Source: Halorussus sp. MSC15.2 (GTDB lineage: Archaea; Halobacteriota; Halobacteria; Halobacteriales; Haladaptataceae). From it: a stretch of 64,000 nucleotides of DNA. Where the stretch lies: contig NZ_VSLZ01000002.1 of the NCBI RefSeq assembly GCF_010747475.1, forward strand, positions 744,001 through 808,000. Reading direction: 5' to 3'. Each line of letters opens with the position of its first letter. Position 1 is the first letter of the stretch. A model generated the notes under the pieces. The model had not been told where the DNA came from, ran no database searches, and was given only the letters and a program-made list of their open reading frames with translations. The position numbers were made by a program, and so were the translations under genes. Shown here in pieces: positions 8,129 through 17,617 of the stretch.

Positions 8129-9463
8129 ATGACGAAAACCCAGTCGATTGCCGACCGATGTCGGGACGCGAACTGCGACCTCGTGCGGTTGCTGTTCGTG
8201 ACCCAGAGCGGGGCGATACGCGCCCACGCGGTGGACGCCTCGAAGGTCGAAACCGCCGTCGAGGACGGCGTGACGCTCTCCCAGTTGGTGCAGACGTACA
8301 ACGCGCTCGGCGTCCGGGACAAAGACGGGCGGTTCGACGCCGCCGGAGAGGTCCGACTCTGCCCCGACCCCGAGACGTTCCGGGCGCTCCCCTACGCCGA
8401 GCGCACGGGGGCGATGCTCTGCGACGTGGAAACGCTCGACGGCGACCCGTGGACCGTGGACCCGCGCTCGTCGCTCCGGACGTTCGTCGAGCGACTGCGG
8501 GCCGACGGACTCGCGCCCGAAGTCGCGTTCGAGAGCGAGTTCCACCTGTTCGAAACTGACGACGACGGGACCGTCAGCAAGGTGGACGAACGCGGAGCGT
8601 ACCTGACCAAGAGTACCCGCGAGACCCACGAGACCGTCTTGGCGACGATAGACGCGCTGAAGGCGCAGGACGTCGCCGTCGAGAAGTATTACCCCGAGTA
8701 CGCGGCCGGGAAACACGAAATCGTCACGGGCCACGCCCTGGGCGTCCGGGCGGCGGACGAACACGTCCTCCTACGCGAGACGGTCGATAGCGTCGCCCGC
8801 GACCACGGCTACCGCGCCACGTTCCTCCCGAAACCGTTCGACCACGCGACGAACGGCTGTCACGTCCACCTGTCGCTGTGGGACGAGACCAACCGCTTCT
8901 ACGACGAGGAGGGGCTGAGTCGGACAGCCCGGCAGTTCGTCGCGGGGGTTTTGGACCACGCGCCCGCGCTCGTCGCGCTGACCGCCCCGACCGTCAACTC
9001 CTACGCCCGCTTGCGTCCCCAACTCGGCGCGACCGCGTTCGTCTGCTGGGGACGGGGGAACCGCGAGGCCCTCGTCCGCGTGCCCGCGACGGGCCAGTCC
9101 GACGACGCCGAGGCGACGCGGGTGGAGTTCCGCGCGGCCGACAACACCGCCAACCCGTACCTCGCCCTGCTGGGGTTGCTCGCGGCCGGATACGACGGTA
9201 TCGAGCGCGAACTCGCGCCCCCTGAACCGGTCTCCATCGACCCCGGCACCCTCTCGGCGGCGGCGCGCCGAGACCGGGGTATCGACCGACTCCCCCGGAC
9301 GCTGGGCGCGGCGCTCGACGCGCTCGAAGCCGACGAGGTGCTGCGCGACGCGCTCGGGACGGACCTGTTCGAGACGTACCTCGGCGTCAAGCGGAGTCAC
9401 TGGGACGCATTCACCGACAGTGCGGTCTCTTGGGAGCGCGAGCGACTCCGGAACGTGTACTGA
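8129..9463 (+). CDS. Glutamine-synthetase-like ligase with upstream iron box
   Basis: ATP-dependent amide ligase of the glutamine synthetase superfamily, 444 residues. Motifs: ESEFHLFE (135-142, metal-binding Glu residues), GKHEI (194-198), HVHLSLW (245-251), NSYARL (290-295) and [15 protein letters not shown] (331-345). The short N-terminal beta-grasp and the overall length fit the PuuA/GlnA3-like gamma-glutamyl-amine ligases as well as true GlnA. No adenylylation-type tyrosine motif was seen. A GGAG sequence lies about 9 bases before the ATG. The iron box and the neighbouring siderophore operon, which makes 1,3-diaminopropane, suggest an amine substrate; that is inference. Confidence 0.85.
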   Translation: MTKTQSIADRCRDANCDLVRLLFVTQSGAIRAHAVDASKVETAVEDGVTLSQLVQTYNALGVRDKDGRFDAAGEVRLCPDPETFRALPYAERTGAMLCDVETLDGDPWTVDPRSSLRTFVERLRADGLAPEVAFESEFHLFETDDDGTVSKVDERGAYLTKSTRETHETVLATIDALKAQDVAVEKYYPEYAAGKHEIVTGHALGVRAADEHVLLRETVDSVARDHGYRATFLPKPFDHATNGCHVHLSLWDETNRFYDEEGLSRTARQFVAGVLDHAPALVALTAPTVNSYARLRPQLGATAFVCWGRGNREALVRVPATGQSDDAEATRVEFRAADNTANPYLALLGLLAAGYDGIERELAPPEPVSIDPGTLSAAARRDRGIDRLPRTLGAALDALEADEVLRDALGTDLFETYLGVKRSHWDAFTDSAVSWERERLRNVY

Positions 9464-9504
9464 GGCGAGAAGGCGGCGTTTCGACGGCCGACGGGAGCCG
9501 AGCG

Positions 9505-10470
9505 TCACAGGGTGTGACGGACCGGCTCGTACGGCTCTTCCAGATACTCCATGTCGGAGTCCGACAGCGAGATGTCGAGGGCTTCGACGGCCTGTTCGAG
9601 GTGTTCGATGCTGGTCGTTCCGACGACCGGCGCGTCCACGACGTCCTTGTGGAACAGCCACGCGAGCGCAATCTGTGCCATCGTCACTCCGTTCTCGTCG
9701 GCGAGTTCAGCGACGCGCTCGTTGATTTCCCGGCCGTTCCCCTCCAGATACGGGTAGAGGTCGGTGTAGTCGTTGGTCCGTCCCCTCGCGGTGGTCTCCA
9801 GTTCGGCGTGGGGCCGAGCCAGATACCCCTTCGCCAGCGGACTCCACGGCAGTACTCCGACACCGTTCTCGCGACAGTACGGGAGCATCTCGCGCTCCTC
9901 CTCGCGGTACAGGAGGTTGTAGTGGTTCTGCATCGAGACGAATGACTGGAGTCCGAGCGCCTCGCTTCGGCGTCGCGCCTCGGCCAACTGATAAGCCAGC
10001 GTCGTGCTCGCGCCGACGTACCGGACCGACCCCCGGCGCACTGCGTCGTCGAGCGTCCGGAGCGTCTCCTCGACGGGCACCTCGTCGTCCCACCGATGGG
10101 TCTGATAGAGGTCGATGGTGTCCACGCCGAGTCGGTCCAGACTGTTCGAAAGCTCCTGCTCGATGGCCTTTCGGGAGAGACCTCGGGCGTTCGGGTTCGA
10201 CTCGTCCATCTCGCCGAACACCTTCGTCGCGACGACGAGTCGGTCGCGGTCGTAGCCGTCGATGGCCTCGCCGAGAATCTCCTCGCTGCCGCCCTTCGAG
10301 TAGACGTTCGCGGTGTCGAAGAAGTTGACGCCGAGGTCGATGGCCCGGTCGATAATCTCGCGGCTCTCGTCCGAGTCGAGCATCCACTCCTTCCCGTCAC
10401 CGAACCCGAGACAGCCGAGACAGATGCGACTGACCGACAGTCCGATGTCGCCGAGAGTCGTGTACTCCAT
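9505..10470 (-). CDS. Aldo/keto reductase
   Basis: NAD(P)H-dependent oxidoreductase, 321 residues, with the (beta/alpha)8 pattern. Catalytic tetrad visible as FFDTANVYSKGG (Asp and Tyr), VVATKVFG (Lys) and YQTHRWD (His). It begins 3 bases after the stop of the binding-protein gene, so it is co-transcribed from the tandem iron boxes at 11665-11716. Substrate unknown; reduction linked to the siderophore or its breakdown is only a possibility. Confidence 0.9.
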   Translation of the reverse strand: MEYTTLGDIGLSVSRICLGCLGFGDGKEWMLDSDESREIIDRAIDLGVNFFDTANVYSKGGSEEILGEAIDGYDRDRLVVATKVFGEMDESNPNARGLSRKAIEQELSNSLDRLGVDTIDLYQTHRWDDEVPVEETLRTLDDAVRRGSVRYVGASTTLAYQLAEARRRSEALGLQSFVSMQNHYNLLYREEEREMLPYCRENGVGVLPWSPLAKGYLARPHAELETTARGRTNDYTDLYPYLEGNGREINERVAELADENGVTMAQIALAWLFHKDVVDAPVVGTTSIEHLEQAVEALDISLSDSDMEYLEEPYEPVRHTL

Positions 10471-10473
10471 GGC

Positions 10474-11661
10474 TCAAATCGCTCCGCTTCGGATGTCGGC
10501 GATGCGCTGGCGGTCGTAGAGTCGCTCGTCCTCGCCGAACTCGTCGGGGAACAGTTGCTTGGCGGTCCGCTCGGTCTTCGAGAGGTTCATGATGGGACCC
10601 TGATACATGCTGCCCGCGGGGTAGACGTCTCCGTTCTGGACCGCGGTCAGAGTGCTCGCGGTGTCGTGTCCCCGGAGGAACTCGAGGTACGTTGAGCGGA
10701 ACTCCTCGGCGGTCCGGTGCTGGTCGGTGTAGAACATCAGCACCTCCGGGTCTATCTCCAGCAGCGGTTCGTAGTCTATCGTGCCCCGGTCGGACGTGAA
10801 CGTCGAGATGTCCGACCCCGCGAGCGCGTCGCCGATGCCGAGGTCGTTCCAGTGTTTGTACGCCGTCCGGTCGCCGAGTCGGTACGGGTAGTACTTCTCC
10901 GGTTCTGTAGACGCCGGGGAGAGCAGCGCGACGGATGGTCGCTCGTCCGGGAGTCGGTTCGTGATTTCGCCGATAACTTCGTCGTGGTACTGCGAAAAGG
11001 CCTCGTATCGGTCGGTCCGCTGGAACACCTGCGCGACCTTCTCGAACGCCTCGTAGAGGTCGTAGTAGGGGTAGTCCTCGTGCCACGAGTAGGTCGAGAA
11101 ACTCGTGTTCCCACAAAGCGGGCCGACGTTCGTGGCTATCTCCTCGACGTCGGCCTGCTTCCAGTTCGGGATGAGGTTCGTCATGTAGTTGGGGTCGATG
11201 AAGTGGACGTCGGCGTCGAGGTCGTAGAACAGTTCCTTCGAGATGCCGTCCTGCCAGAGCGAGGTCATCTCGTCGGTATCGACCGAGAGCTGGGGAACGT
11301 CGTCGTAGTGGTGCGTGCGGTACTCGCCCGTGAGGACGACGGCGAGCGGCGGTTCTAACCCGAGCGCGATACCCATGTCCGCCCAACTCGCGTTCTCCGC
11401 GACCCACGCCTCCGGGACCTGCTCGAACGTCACGTCGCCGACCGGCGGTAGGGTGACGGAGTACGAGGCGTCCTGCGTGGTCTTCTCGGTCGTTTCTGTC
11501 GTGCTATCGGTCGTTGTGGTGTCGGCCGCGGTCGTCGTCTCCTCGGTCGTCGCGTCCCCGCCGGACCCGCCGGTACAACCCGCGAGGGCCGCGATACCGA
11601 CTGCTACGCTACCTTTCAGGAACCGTCGTCGCGTCAAGTCACCGTCTGAGCTATCGACCAT
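10474..11661 (-). CDS. Iron/siderophore ABC transporter substrate-binding lipoprotein
   Basis: Tat-exported lipoprotein of 395 residues. The N-terminus has TRRRFLKG (10-17), a hydrophobic stretch and a lipobox LAGC with Cys29, then a Thr/Glu-rich linker to about residue 65. The rest has the two-lobed FepB/BtuF-type layout (GDRTAYKHWNDLGIGDALAG; IDPEVLMFYTDQH). It is 143 bases beyond the end of iucC and has its own pair of iron boxes. No permease or ATPase gene is in the window, so its transporter must be elsewhere. Ligand (iron-siderophore) is inferred from family and context. Confidence 0.88.
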   Translation of the reverse strand: MVDSSDGDLTRRRFLKGSVAVGIAALAGCTGGSGGDATTEETTTAADTTTTDSTTETTEKTTQDASYSVTLPPVGDVTFEQVPEAWVAENASWADMGIALGLEPPLAVVLTGEYRTHHYDDVPQLSVDTDEMTSLWQDGISKELFYDLDADVHFIDPNYMTNLIPNWKQADVEEIATNVGPLCGNTSFSTYSWHEDYPYYDLYEAFEKVAQVFQRTDRYEAFSQYHDEVIGEITNRLPDERPSVALLSPASTEPEKYYPYRLGDRTAYKHWNDLGIGDALAGSDISTFTSDRGTIDYEPLLEIDPEVLMFYTDQHRTAEEFRSTYLEFLRGHDTASTLTAVQNGDVYPAGSMYQGPIMNLSKTERTAKQLFPDEFGEDERLYDRQRIADIRSGAI

Positions 11662-11664
11662 GAT

Positions 11665-11682
11665 TTTTAGGCCGACCTAAAA
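11665..11682. promoter_or_regulatory. Iron-box operator A
   Basis: Palindrome TTTTAGGCCGACCTAAAA, identical in sequence to operator C in front of the siderophore operon. It ends 3 bases before the ATG of the binding-protein gene (minus strand). A TATA-like GATTAATTG sits at 11684-11692, so the box lies between TATA and a leaderless start, a position that would block initiation when occupied. Confidence 0.8.
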
Positions 11683-11698
11683 GCAATTAATCGCTTCG

Positions 11699-11716
11699 GT
11701 TTAGGTCGGCCTAAAA
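11699..11716. promoter_or_regulatory. Iron-box operator B
   Basis: Near-perfect palindrome GTTTAGGTCGGCCTAAAA, 34 bases (centre to centre) upstream of operator A for the leftward binding-protein operon. The two boxes bracket the TATA-like element. Confidence 0.75.
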
Positions 11717-11803
11717 TACGTTACAGTCTACTTTACAGAACGCACTGATAAGTCTCTCGAAACCGCTCGCCGAGTTCGGGCGATGTTCGACCGTGAGACC
11801 CGG

Positions 11804-13717
11804 TCAGTGGTCCCGACGGTCGCCGAACTCCGACAGCGGATTCGGCACGGTGCCGTGGCCCCGCACCTTCGGCCGAGTGCTGAAGTCCTGATAGCCGTAG
11901 TCCACGATGCGGTTGCGGTTGAGACAGTGCTTGGTGAACCGGGGCCGAAACAGGTCGAACGTCTCGAACCTGTCGTCGAGACCGGGGAATTGGGCCTGAT
12001 AGCGCTCGATGGCCGACCGGACCTGCCCCCAGAATCGTTCCTCGTCGTACCCCTCTCGGCGCGCCAGCAGGTCGGCGACGTACCGGAAGACGCCGACGAA
12101 CAGCGTCCCGAAGACGTGCTGGCAGAGCGGTTCGGGCGGGAGACGGTGGAGGATGTGGTGGTCGTACCGCTCGTCGTCGCGCAGGTCGTCCGCGAGTACC
12201 TCGTCCAGTTCCGGCAGGTCGCGGTCGGTGATGGCCACCTCGTCCACGAAGTCCTTGACCGCGATTCGGGTCGGCACGCCGCCCTCGTGGACGAGGACGA
12301 CGTTCGTCCCGTGGGGCATGAACACCGTGCCGTACTTGTAGAGGTAGTGAACCAGCGGGTGAAGTAGAACGTCGAACAGTCGGTCGAGCCACTCGCTCAG
12401 TTCCAGTCCGCAGCGCTCAACTAACTTCGAGACCAGCGGCGTGCCGTCGAAGTCCTCGTGGAGGAGCGCCGCGAGCGTCAGGGGGCGTTCGCCGTCCTCG
12501 ACCATCGAGACGACGCTCTCGCGCCAGACGCACCCGAGGAGTTCGTGGAACTGGTAGGGTGCGTCGTCGAACGCCGAGAAGTACGGGTGTTCGTAGTTGA
12601 CGCTGGCGACTTCGCCCGGCAGGAGCAGGTCGCAGTCGTCCCGGAGGAACGCGTCGCCGTCGCGTACTCCCTTGACGAACTCGGTCACGCGCGGGGCGGC
12701 CTCGGCCTGTTCGCCCAGAATCCCGCGGTAGACGTTGGTGTTCAGCACTCGAATCGGGAGTTTGACGTGGCGCTTCGTCGGGTCCGAGACGTTAGAGAAC
12801 GTCCGAATCGACTGTTGGGGAAGGTACTCGTCCGGAGCCTCGCCGAGCGGAACGATGGCGTCGTCGGCGATGTCGCCCGCGAACAACTGGACCACGCTGT
12901 CGTTCCACTGCCAGTCGTGGACCGGCAGGAAGTGGTAGTTCTCGGGGTCGAGTCCCTCGTCGGCAAGCGTCGCCCGGAACGCGCCGACCGTGTCGCCCAA
13001 CTCCGACTCCAGCAGGTCGTCACGGTCCAATCCCTCGACTGCGGAGAACGTCGCCCGGTCCCGCCGCGCGGCGACCCACGAGAGGCGCTGGCGTCGCTTG
13101 GACTCGGGCGCGTACCGCAGGTAGTCGTCGTAGCCGAACCCGACCCGGCCCTTGTTGTAGGTGAACCACGGGTGGCCCTCCATCTCGCCCTCTACCTCGG
13201 CGTAGGGGAGGTCGAGTATCGAGGCGTCGGCGGGCGCGTCGGCCTTCCTCGCGCGGATGTGGGCGTCCGCGACGAGGGTGTTGCGGTACTCGCGGACGAG
13301 GTGGGCCGCGGTCGTCGGGTCGATGCCGACGTACTCGCGTGCGTCCAGCAGGAACCGGAGCGGGTCGGTCGCCTCGGTCCAGTCGTCGGCGTCCGTCGCT
13401 TCGCCGTCGGCCGAGACATCCGTCGATTCGCCGACGCCCCGGCGGAACACCGACCCCTCGCGGACCCGGTAGCTGTCGAGTGGGCGAGACTGCGCGTCGA
13501 AGCGGTACTCGACGCCGCCGTCGAGTCGGAGGCGGTATCGCGTCCACGACTCGCCGGGGTCGGACTCGTCGGCCGGGACCGTCCCGGCGCGTGCGGGAGT
13601 AATCAGGTCCTCGTAGCAGAACTCCGCGAGGATTTTCCGGAGCAGGTCGCGCTCGACCGTCTCCCACGTCTCGGCGTTCAGCGCGGCCCGGAGCGCGTCG
13701 AAGTCCTCCATCGTCAC
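11804..13717 (-). CDS. iucC: IucC-type NIS siderophore synthetase
   Basis: ATP-dependent NRPS-independent siderophore synthetase, 637 residues, which joins citrate (or a citrate half-amide) to the acylated hydroxylamine. Family motifs: HPWFTYNKGRVGF (N-terminal), HDWQWND, RTFSNVSDPTKRHVKLPIRV, MPHGTNVVLVHEG and RIAVKDF (nucleotide and metal binding). It is the last of six coupled genes. The start is the GTG at 13717, overlapping the iucD stop (GTGA); the ATG at 13711 is the alternative. By analogy with Haloferax volcanii it would add the second arm. Confidence 0.92.
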   Translation of the reverse strand: MTMEDFDALRAALNAETWETVERDLLRKILAEFCYEDLITPARAGTVPADESDPGESWTRYRLRLDGGVEYRFDAQSRPLDSYRVREGSVFRRGVGESTDVSADGEATDADDWTEATDPLRFLLDAREYVGIDPTTAAHLVREYRNTLVADAHIRARKADAPADASILDLPYAEVEGEMEGHPWFTYNKGRVGFGYDDYLRYAPESKRRQRLSWVAARRDRATFSAVEGLDRDDLLESELGDTVGAFRATLADEGLDPENYHFLPVHDWQWNDSVVQLFAGDIADDAIVPLGEAPDEYLPQQSIRTFSNVSDPTKRHVKLPIRVLNTNVYRGILGEQAEAAPRVTEFVKGVRDGDAFLRDDCDLLLPGEVASVNYEHPYFSAFDDAPYQFHELLGCVWRESVVSMVEDGERPLTLAALLHEDFDGTPLVSKLVERCGLELSEWLDRLFDVLLHPLVHYLYKYGTVFMPHGTNVVLVHEGGVPTRIAVKDFVDEVAITDRDLPELDEVLADDLRDDERYDHHILHRLPPEPLCQHVFGTLFVGVFRYVADLLARREGYDEERFWGQVRSAIERYQAQFPGLDDRFETFDLFRPRFTKHCLNRNRIVDYGYQDFSTRPKVRGHGTVPNPLSEFGDRRDH

Positions 13718-15198
13718 TCGCCCTCCGGGGCGGCGGACTCGGGGTCCCTTGCCCTCGCACCCTCGCGGCCGGTGTCCGCGTCGCGCCGACCGCGGCCGCG
13801 CCGGTTCACGAACTGTTCGACCGCGAAGTCCTGATACACCGTGTCGGCGTCCTCGGGGTAGACCTCCCGACCGACCAATCGATTCACGATGCGGGAGTTA
13901 CGGTAGCACCCCAGTCCGAGGTCCGGCGCGCCGACGCCGTGGCTGTGGAGGTCGCCGTTCTGGACGAACACGTCGCCAGCCACGTCGTCGAGGACGAGGC
14001 GGTGGTCCTCCGTGACTCGATACCGACCCTTCTCGTCCCAGCCGATTCGGTCCTCGATGGGGGCGAGGAACTCGGGGACCGGTCGGTGGTAGCCCGTCCC
14101 GAGAATCACCACGTCGCTCTCGTGGACGAACGACTCGTCGGTCTGCCACTGACGGCAGTCGAGTCGGTAGTTCGCGCCCGGTTCGCTCGCCTCGCCCGCG
14201 TCGATAGCGTCGATGTCCTCGACCTCGGTCATGGCGAACAGTCCAACGTCCGGGTCCCGGTCACCGACCGACCGCTCGTACAGCAGGTCGTAGACGGCGG
14301 CGCTGGTCTCGGGGTCGATTCCCTTGTAGAGCAGGTCCTGCTCAGCCCGAATCTCGTCCTTTCGGTCGTCGGGGAGGTCGTAGAAGTACTCGACGTACTC
14401 GGGCGTGAAGTGCTGTAGGCCGAGCTTTGAGTACTCCATCGGGAAGAACCCCTCCGACCGCGTGAGCCAGTCGAGACGGTAGTCGGCGTCCGATTGGCGG
14501 TCCAGCAGGTCGTGGAACACCTCGGCCGCGCTCTGGCCCGACCCGACCACCGTAATCGAGTCGGCGTCGAGACACCGGTCGCGTCGGAACCGGTACTCGG
14601 CGGTGTGGAACACGTCGTTCTCGGGGTGGCCCCGCAGGTCCTCGGGGACGAAGGGGCGACTCCCGACGCCGAGCGCGAGGTTCCGGGCGCGATAGGTCCG
14701 TTCCTCGCCGGTCGCGGGATTCTGCGCGGTCACGACGAAGTGGCCGTCGGTTCCATCTTCGCCGCCTCTACGGCCGTCCATCGCCCCTTCACTCCCCCGC
14801 TCGCCGCCTCCATCGCTTTCCACCCACGCCACGCTCTCGACCCGGCGACCGAACCGGCAGGTCCCGAGGCGTTCGGCGACCCACCGGAGGTAGTCGTCGT
14901 ACTCCCGGCGGGGAATCTGGAACGTCTCGTAGAAGTAGAACTCGTAGAGGCGGTCGCGCTCCCGGAGGTAGTTGAGGTAGCTGTGAGGGTTGGTCGGGTC
15001 CGCCATCGTCACGAGGTCCGCGAGGAACGGGACTTCCAGCGTGGTCCCCTCTATCAGCATCCCCTCGTGCCACGCGAACTCGTCGTCCTGTTCGAGGAAG
15101 AGCGCGTCTACCTCGGCGTTCGCCCCGTCGAGGAGCGCCGCGAGTCCGAGGTTGAACGGGCCGAGTCCGACGCCGATAACGTCTCGAATCCGGCTCAT
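13714..15198 (-). CDS. iucD: Lysine/ornithine N-monooxygenase-type amine hydroxylase (IucD)
   Basis: Flavin-dependent N-hydroxylase of 494 residues that converts the terminal amine, here probably 1,3-diaminopropane, to a hydroxylamine. FAD motif GVGLGPFNLGLAALL (9-23), NADPH motif VVGSGQSAAEVF (217-228), and the C-terminal ATGY-type motif VILGTGYHRP. An acidic, Gly/Glu-rich insertion occurs near 128-150 (GGGERGSEGAMDGRRGGE), probably a surface loop. The ATG overlaps the stop of iucB. Confidence 0.93.
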   Translation of the reverse strand: MSRIRDVIGVGLGPFNLGLAALLDGANAEVDALFLEQDDEFAWHEGMLIEGTTLEVPFLADLVTMADPTNPHSYLNYLRERDRLYEFYFYETFQIPRREYDDYLRWVAERLGTCRFGRRVESVAWVESDGGGERGSEGAMDGRRGGEDGTDGHFVVTAQNPATGEERTYRARNLALGVGSRPFVPEDLRGHPENDVFHTAEYRFRRDRCLDADSITVVGSGQSAAEVFHDLLDRQSDADYRLDWLTRSEGFFPMEYSKLGLQHFTPEYVEYFYDLPDDRKDEIRAEQDLLYKGIDPETSAAVYDLLYERSVGDRDPDVGLFAMTEVEDIDAIDAGEASEPGANYRLDCRQWQTDESFVHESDVVILGTGYHRPVPEFLAPIEDRIGWDEKGRYRVTEDHRLVLDDVAGDVFVQNGDLHSHGVGAPDLGLGCYRNSRIVNRLVGREVYPEDADTVYQDFAVEQFVNRRGRGRRDADTGREGARARDPESAAPEGE

Positions 15199-15782
15199 GC
15201 AGACACCTCCCGCTCGAACCGGTCGCGCTCGCAGACCATCAGCAGCGCCGTCTTCTCGTCCATCTCGATTTCGCGCCGGGGTTCGAAACCGCACTGCTCG
15301 AAGACGTGATGGACGATTTCGTTTCGCACGTCGGGTTCGGCCACCACGCGCTCGGTCTCGCCGTGCCGGAACTGCATCTCGACGACCGCGCGGAGGAGGG
15401 GTTCGGCGTAACCCTGCCCGAGATACTCGGGCGGTCCGACGAGCAGGTGGACGCCTCGGTCCGCGGCGTCGGCGTCGTAGTGGGCCGCGACGGGGTCGTC
15501 CGCCGCCCAGTAGCACTCCCAGTAGCTCATCGGCACGTGGTCGAGGTGGCCGACGTAGGGCGTCAGGTGGTCGTCGGCCAACTTCTCGGCCAAGGCGTCG
15601 CGGAACACCGGGAGCGGGTCGTCCAACTGCCAGTAGGGCAGGACGTGGTCCTCGTTGAGCCACGCGTGGAGCATCCCGAGGTCGGCCATCTCGGCCTGCC
15701 GGAACGAGACCGTCTTGCGTATCTCGTCGTCGTACGTCTGGAAGTCGTACTGCGCGGCGACGACGCCACCGGCCCCGGTCAT
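15195..15782 (-). CDS. iucB: GNAT N-acetyltransferase (IucB-type siderophore acylase)
   Basis: GNAT-fold acyltransferase of 195 residues that acylates the hydroxylamine to give the hydroxamate. Visible are VSFRQAEMADLGMLHAWLNEDHV at the N-terminus, then VHLLVGPPEYLGQGYAEPLL (acyl-CoA binding, G-Q-G-Y). This resembles the IucB/RhbD subgroup. Both ends overlap its neighbours by 4 bases. Acetyl-CoA as donor is inferred from family. Confidence 0.92.
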   Translation of the reverse strand: MTGAGGVVAAQYDFQTYDDEIRKTVSFRQAEMADLGMLHAWLNEDHVLPYWQLDDPLPVFRDALAEKLADDHLTPYVGHLDHVPMSYWECYWAADDPVAAHYDADAADRGVHLLVGPPEYLGQGYAEPLLRAVVEMQFRHGETERVVAEPDVRNEIVHHVFEQCGFEPRREIEMDEKTALLMVCERDRFEREVSA

Positions 15783-17617
15783 CGCCCACTCACCTCCGAC
15801 TCGGTCGCAGAGCCGCGCTGGGTCTCGGTCACGAGCGGGTTGGTCACGTCGGCGTACACCGACTGGTTCTCCAGCGAGCCGACCAGTTCGTCCATGTCGT
15901 GGAACCGCGTGAGCAGGTTCGCCTTGCACGGCAGGGTCGCGTCTTCGAGCAGGCCGTCCAACAGCGACGACGACTCGCGGTCGAACCGCCGGCAGCGCTC
16001 CAACTCCTCGCGCAGAATCCCGAGCAGGTCGCGTTCGTCGGCCAGCCCCGCGGTCCCGAACGCGTTAACGACGCCGAACAGGTTGTTGAGCACGACGTAG
16101 TACCGGATTCGCTCGTCGGCGACCGCGTCGGGACAGACGGTGTCGGCGCGCTCGCCCACGCCGGGGAGCAGAGCGTCCACGTCGTCGTACTGGGACTCGG
16201 GGAAGTAGTAGCCCTGGTTGTCCCGGTAGTAGAACTCGTCCGGGTAGCCGTCCGCGAGCGCGAGGACGCTATTCTGCTGGTGGGCCTCGACGCCGACCCC
16301 GCGTTCGAGGTAGAGCCACAGAATCGGCCGGAGCGAGCGTTCGAGATACCGACGGAACCAGTCCCGACTGACCGCCTCGGTCGAGCGCCCCTCGCGCTCG
16401 GCGAGGGTCTCGATTATCTCGCCCAACCGCGACCCGTCGCCCGCGATGCGGTCCTGGCAGAGCGCGACCACCGGACCTGCGTTCTCGGCGTCCGCGCCCC
16501 GGAAGGCGTTCTCGCGCAGGACGACCTCGAACCCGGACTCGGCACCCTCGCCGACCGTCAGCGTCAGCGAGGCCGGGTCGCGCACGACGTGGAAGTCGGG
16601 GAACCGCTCGCGGAGGTCGTCGCCGAGTTCGGTGTCCAGCAGTTCCGCGACGGCGACCCCGCGGTCGAGTTCCGGCCGCTTGTTGGTGCGCTCGGAGTTA
16701 GTAATCCGGACGTTGAGCGACCCCTTGACCATGAACGGGGCGTCGGGCGCGTAGAGCGTCCGGACCGAACTCGTCGGGTAGAACTCCCGGCCGACACGGC
16801 CCAGCGACTCCAGTCCGTCCCCCAGATGCGCCTGCACGTGGTCCTGTTCGAGCAGGTAGTCGGCCTGCCACGGGTGGACCGGAATCAGCACGTCGTCGCT
16901 CTCGACGTGGGCGGCGACGAACGACTCGGGCACCGCGGGGTCCTCGCGGAGCGCCGACTTCACCCACTCGCTCGCGGCGTCGGCGCTCCCGGCATCGACT
17001 TCGGCGGTCGCGCCGAGCGCCGAGTCCTGCCAGACGAGGTCGGGGTCGGCCCGGAAGTAGTGGAGCGAGAACGACCCCTCCAACTCGGGGGCGTAGGTCG
17101 GCGACTCGTGGGGCGGGATGCCTTGCCGACTCTTCGGCGTCGGATGCAGGAGGTGGCCGAACACCAGCGACTGCTCGGCCTCGCGGAACGTCGTGTCGAA
17201 GCCGTAGAGTCGGTCGGTATCGTCGCGCCGGGCCTCCACGAACCGGGCGACGTTCTTGCAACTCCGAATGACCCGCAGGAGGAGTTCGTCGCGGTTCCCG
17301 GCGTCGTCGCGGGCCAGCGAGAGTTCCTCGGTCACGAGCGACGCCAGCGTGACGTAATCGAGTTCGAGCGTCCGGTCGCCGCGTCGGTAGTAGCCCGGCA
17401 GGTCGAACAGGTGTCGGTCGGTCGGCGACCGATACCGTAGCGGGACGAACAGAGTGATTCCCTGCTCAGGCAGGGGAGCGCGAACGACGCGCTCGCGGCC
17501 GCGGGTCGGCGCGGGCGTGTCCGCGGCGTCCACGACCTCGTAGTCGCCGGTCTCCCGGAGGTAGCAGTTGAGGAAGCTGTGCACCGTGGCGGACTCTGCG
17601 ATTGCTGTCGGATTCAT
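15779..17617 (-). CDS. iucA: IucA-type NIS siderophore synthetase
   Basis: Second NRPS-independent synthetase, 612 residues. Motifs: HPTPKSRQGI (about 139-148), IPVHPWQADYLLEQDH, TSSVRTLYAPDAPFMVKGSLNVRITN (C-terminal third starts after) and EAHQQNSVLAL. It belongs to the citrate-primary-acylating IucA-like type and would act before IucC. The long open frame upstream to 18937 is a shadow of the decarboxylase; the ATG at 17617 overlaps the decarboxylase stop. Confidence 0.92.
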   Translation of the reverse strand: MNPTAIAESATVHSFLNCYLRETGDYEVVDAADTPAPTRGRERVVRAPLPEQGITLFVPLRYRSPTDRHLFDLPGYYRRGDRTLELDYVTLASLVTEELSLARDDAGNRDELLLRVIRSCKNVARFVEARRDDTDRLYGFDTTFREAEQSLVFGHLLHPTPKSRQGIPPHESPTYAPELEGSFSLHYFRADPDLVWQDSALGATAEVDAGSADAASEWVKSALREDPAVPESFVAAHVESDDVLIPVHPWQADYLLEQDHVQAHLGDGLESLGRVGREFYPTSSVRTLYAPDAPFMVKGSLNVRITNSERTNKRPELDRGVAVAELLDTELGDDLRERFPDFHVVRDPASLTLTVGEGAESGFEVVLRENAFRGADAENAGPVVALCQDRIAGDGSRLGEIIETLAEREGRSTEAVSRDWFRRYLERSLRPILWLYLERGVGVEAHQQNSVLALADGYPDEFYYRDNQGYYFPESQYDDVDALLPGVGERADTVCPDAVADERIRYYVVLNNLFGVVNAFGTAGLADERDLLGILREELERCRRFDRESSSLLDGLLEDATLPCKANLLTRFHDMDELVGSLENQSVYADVTNPLVTETQRGSATESEVSGR

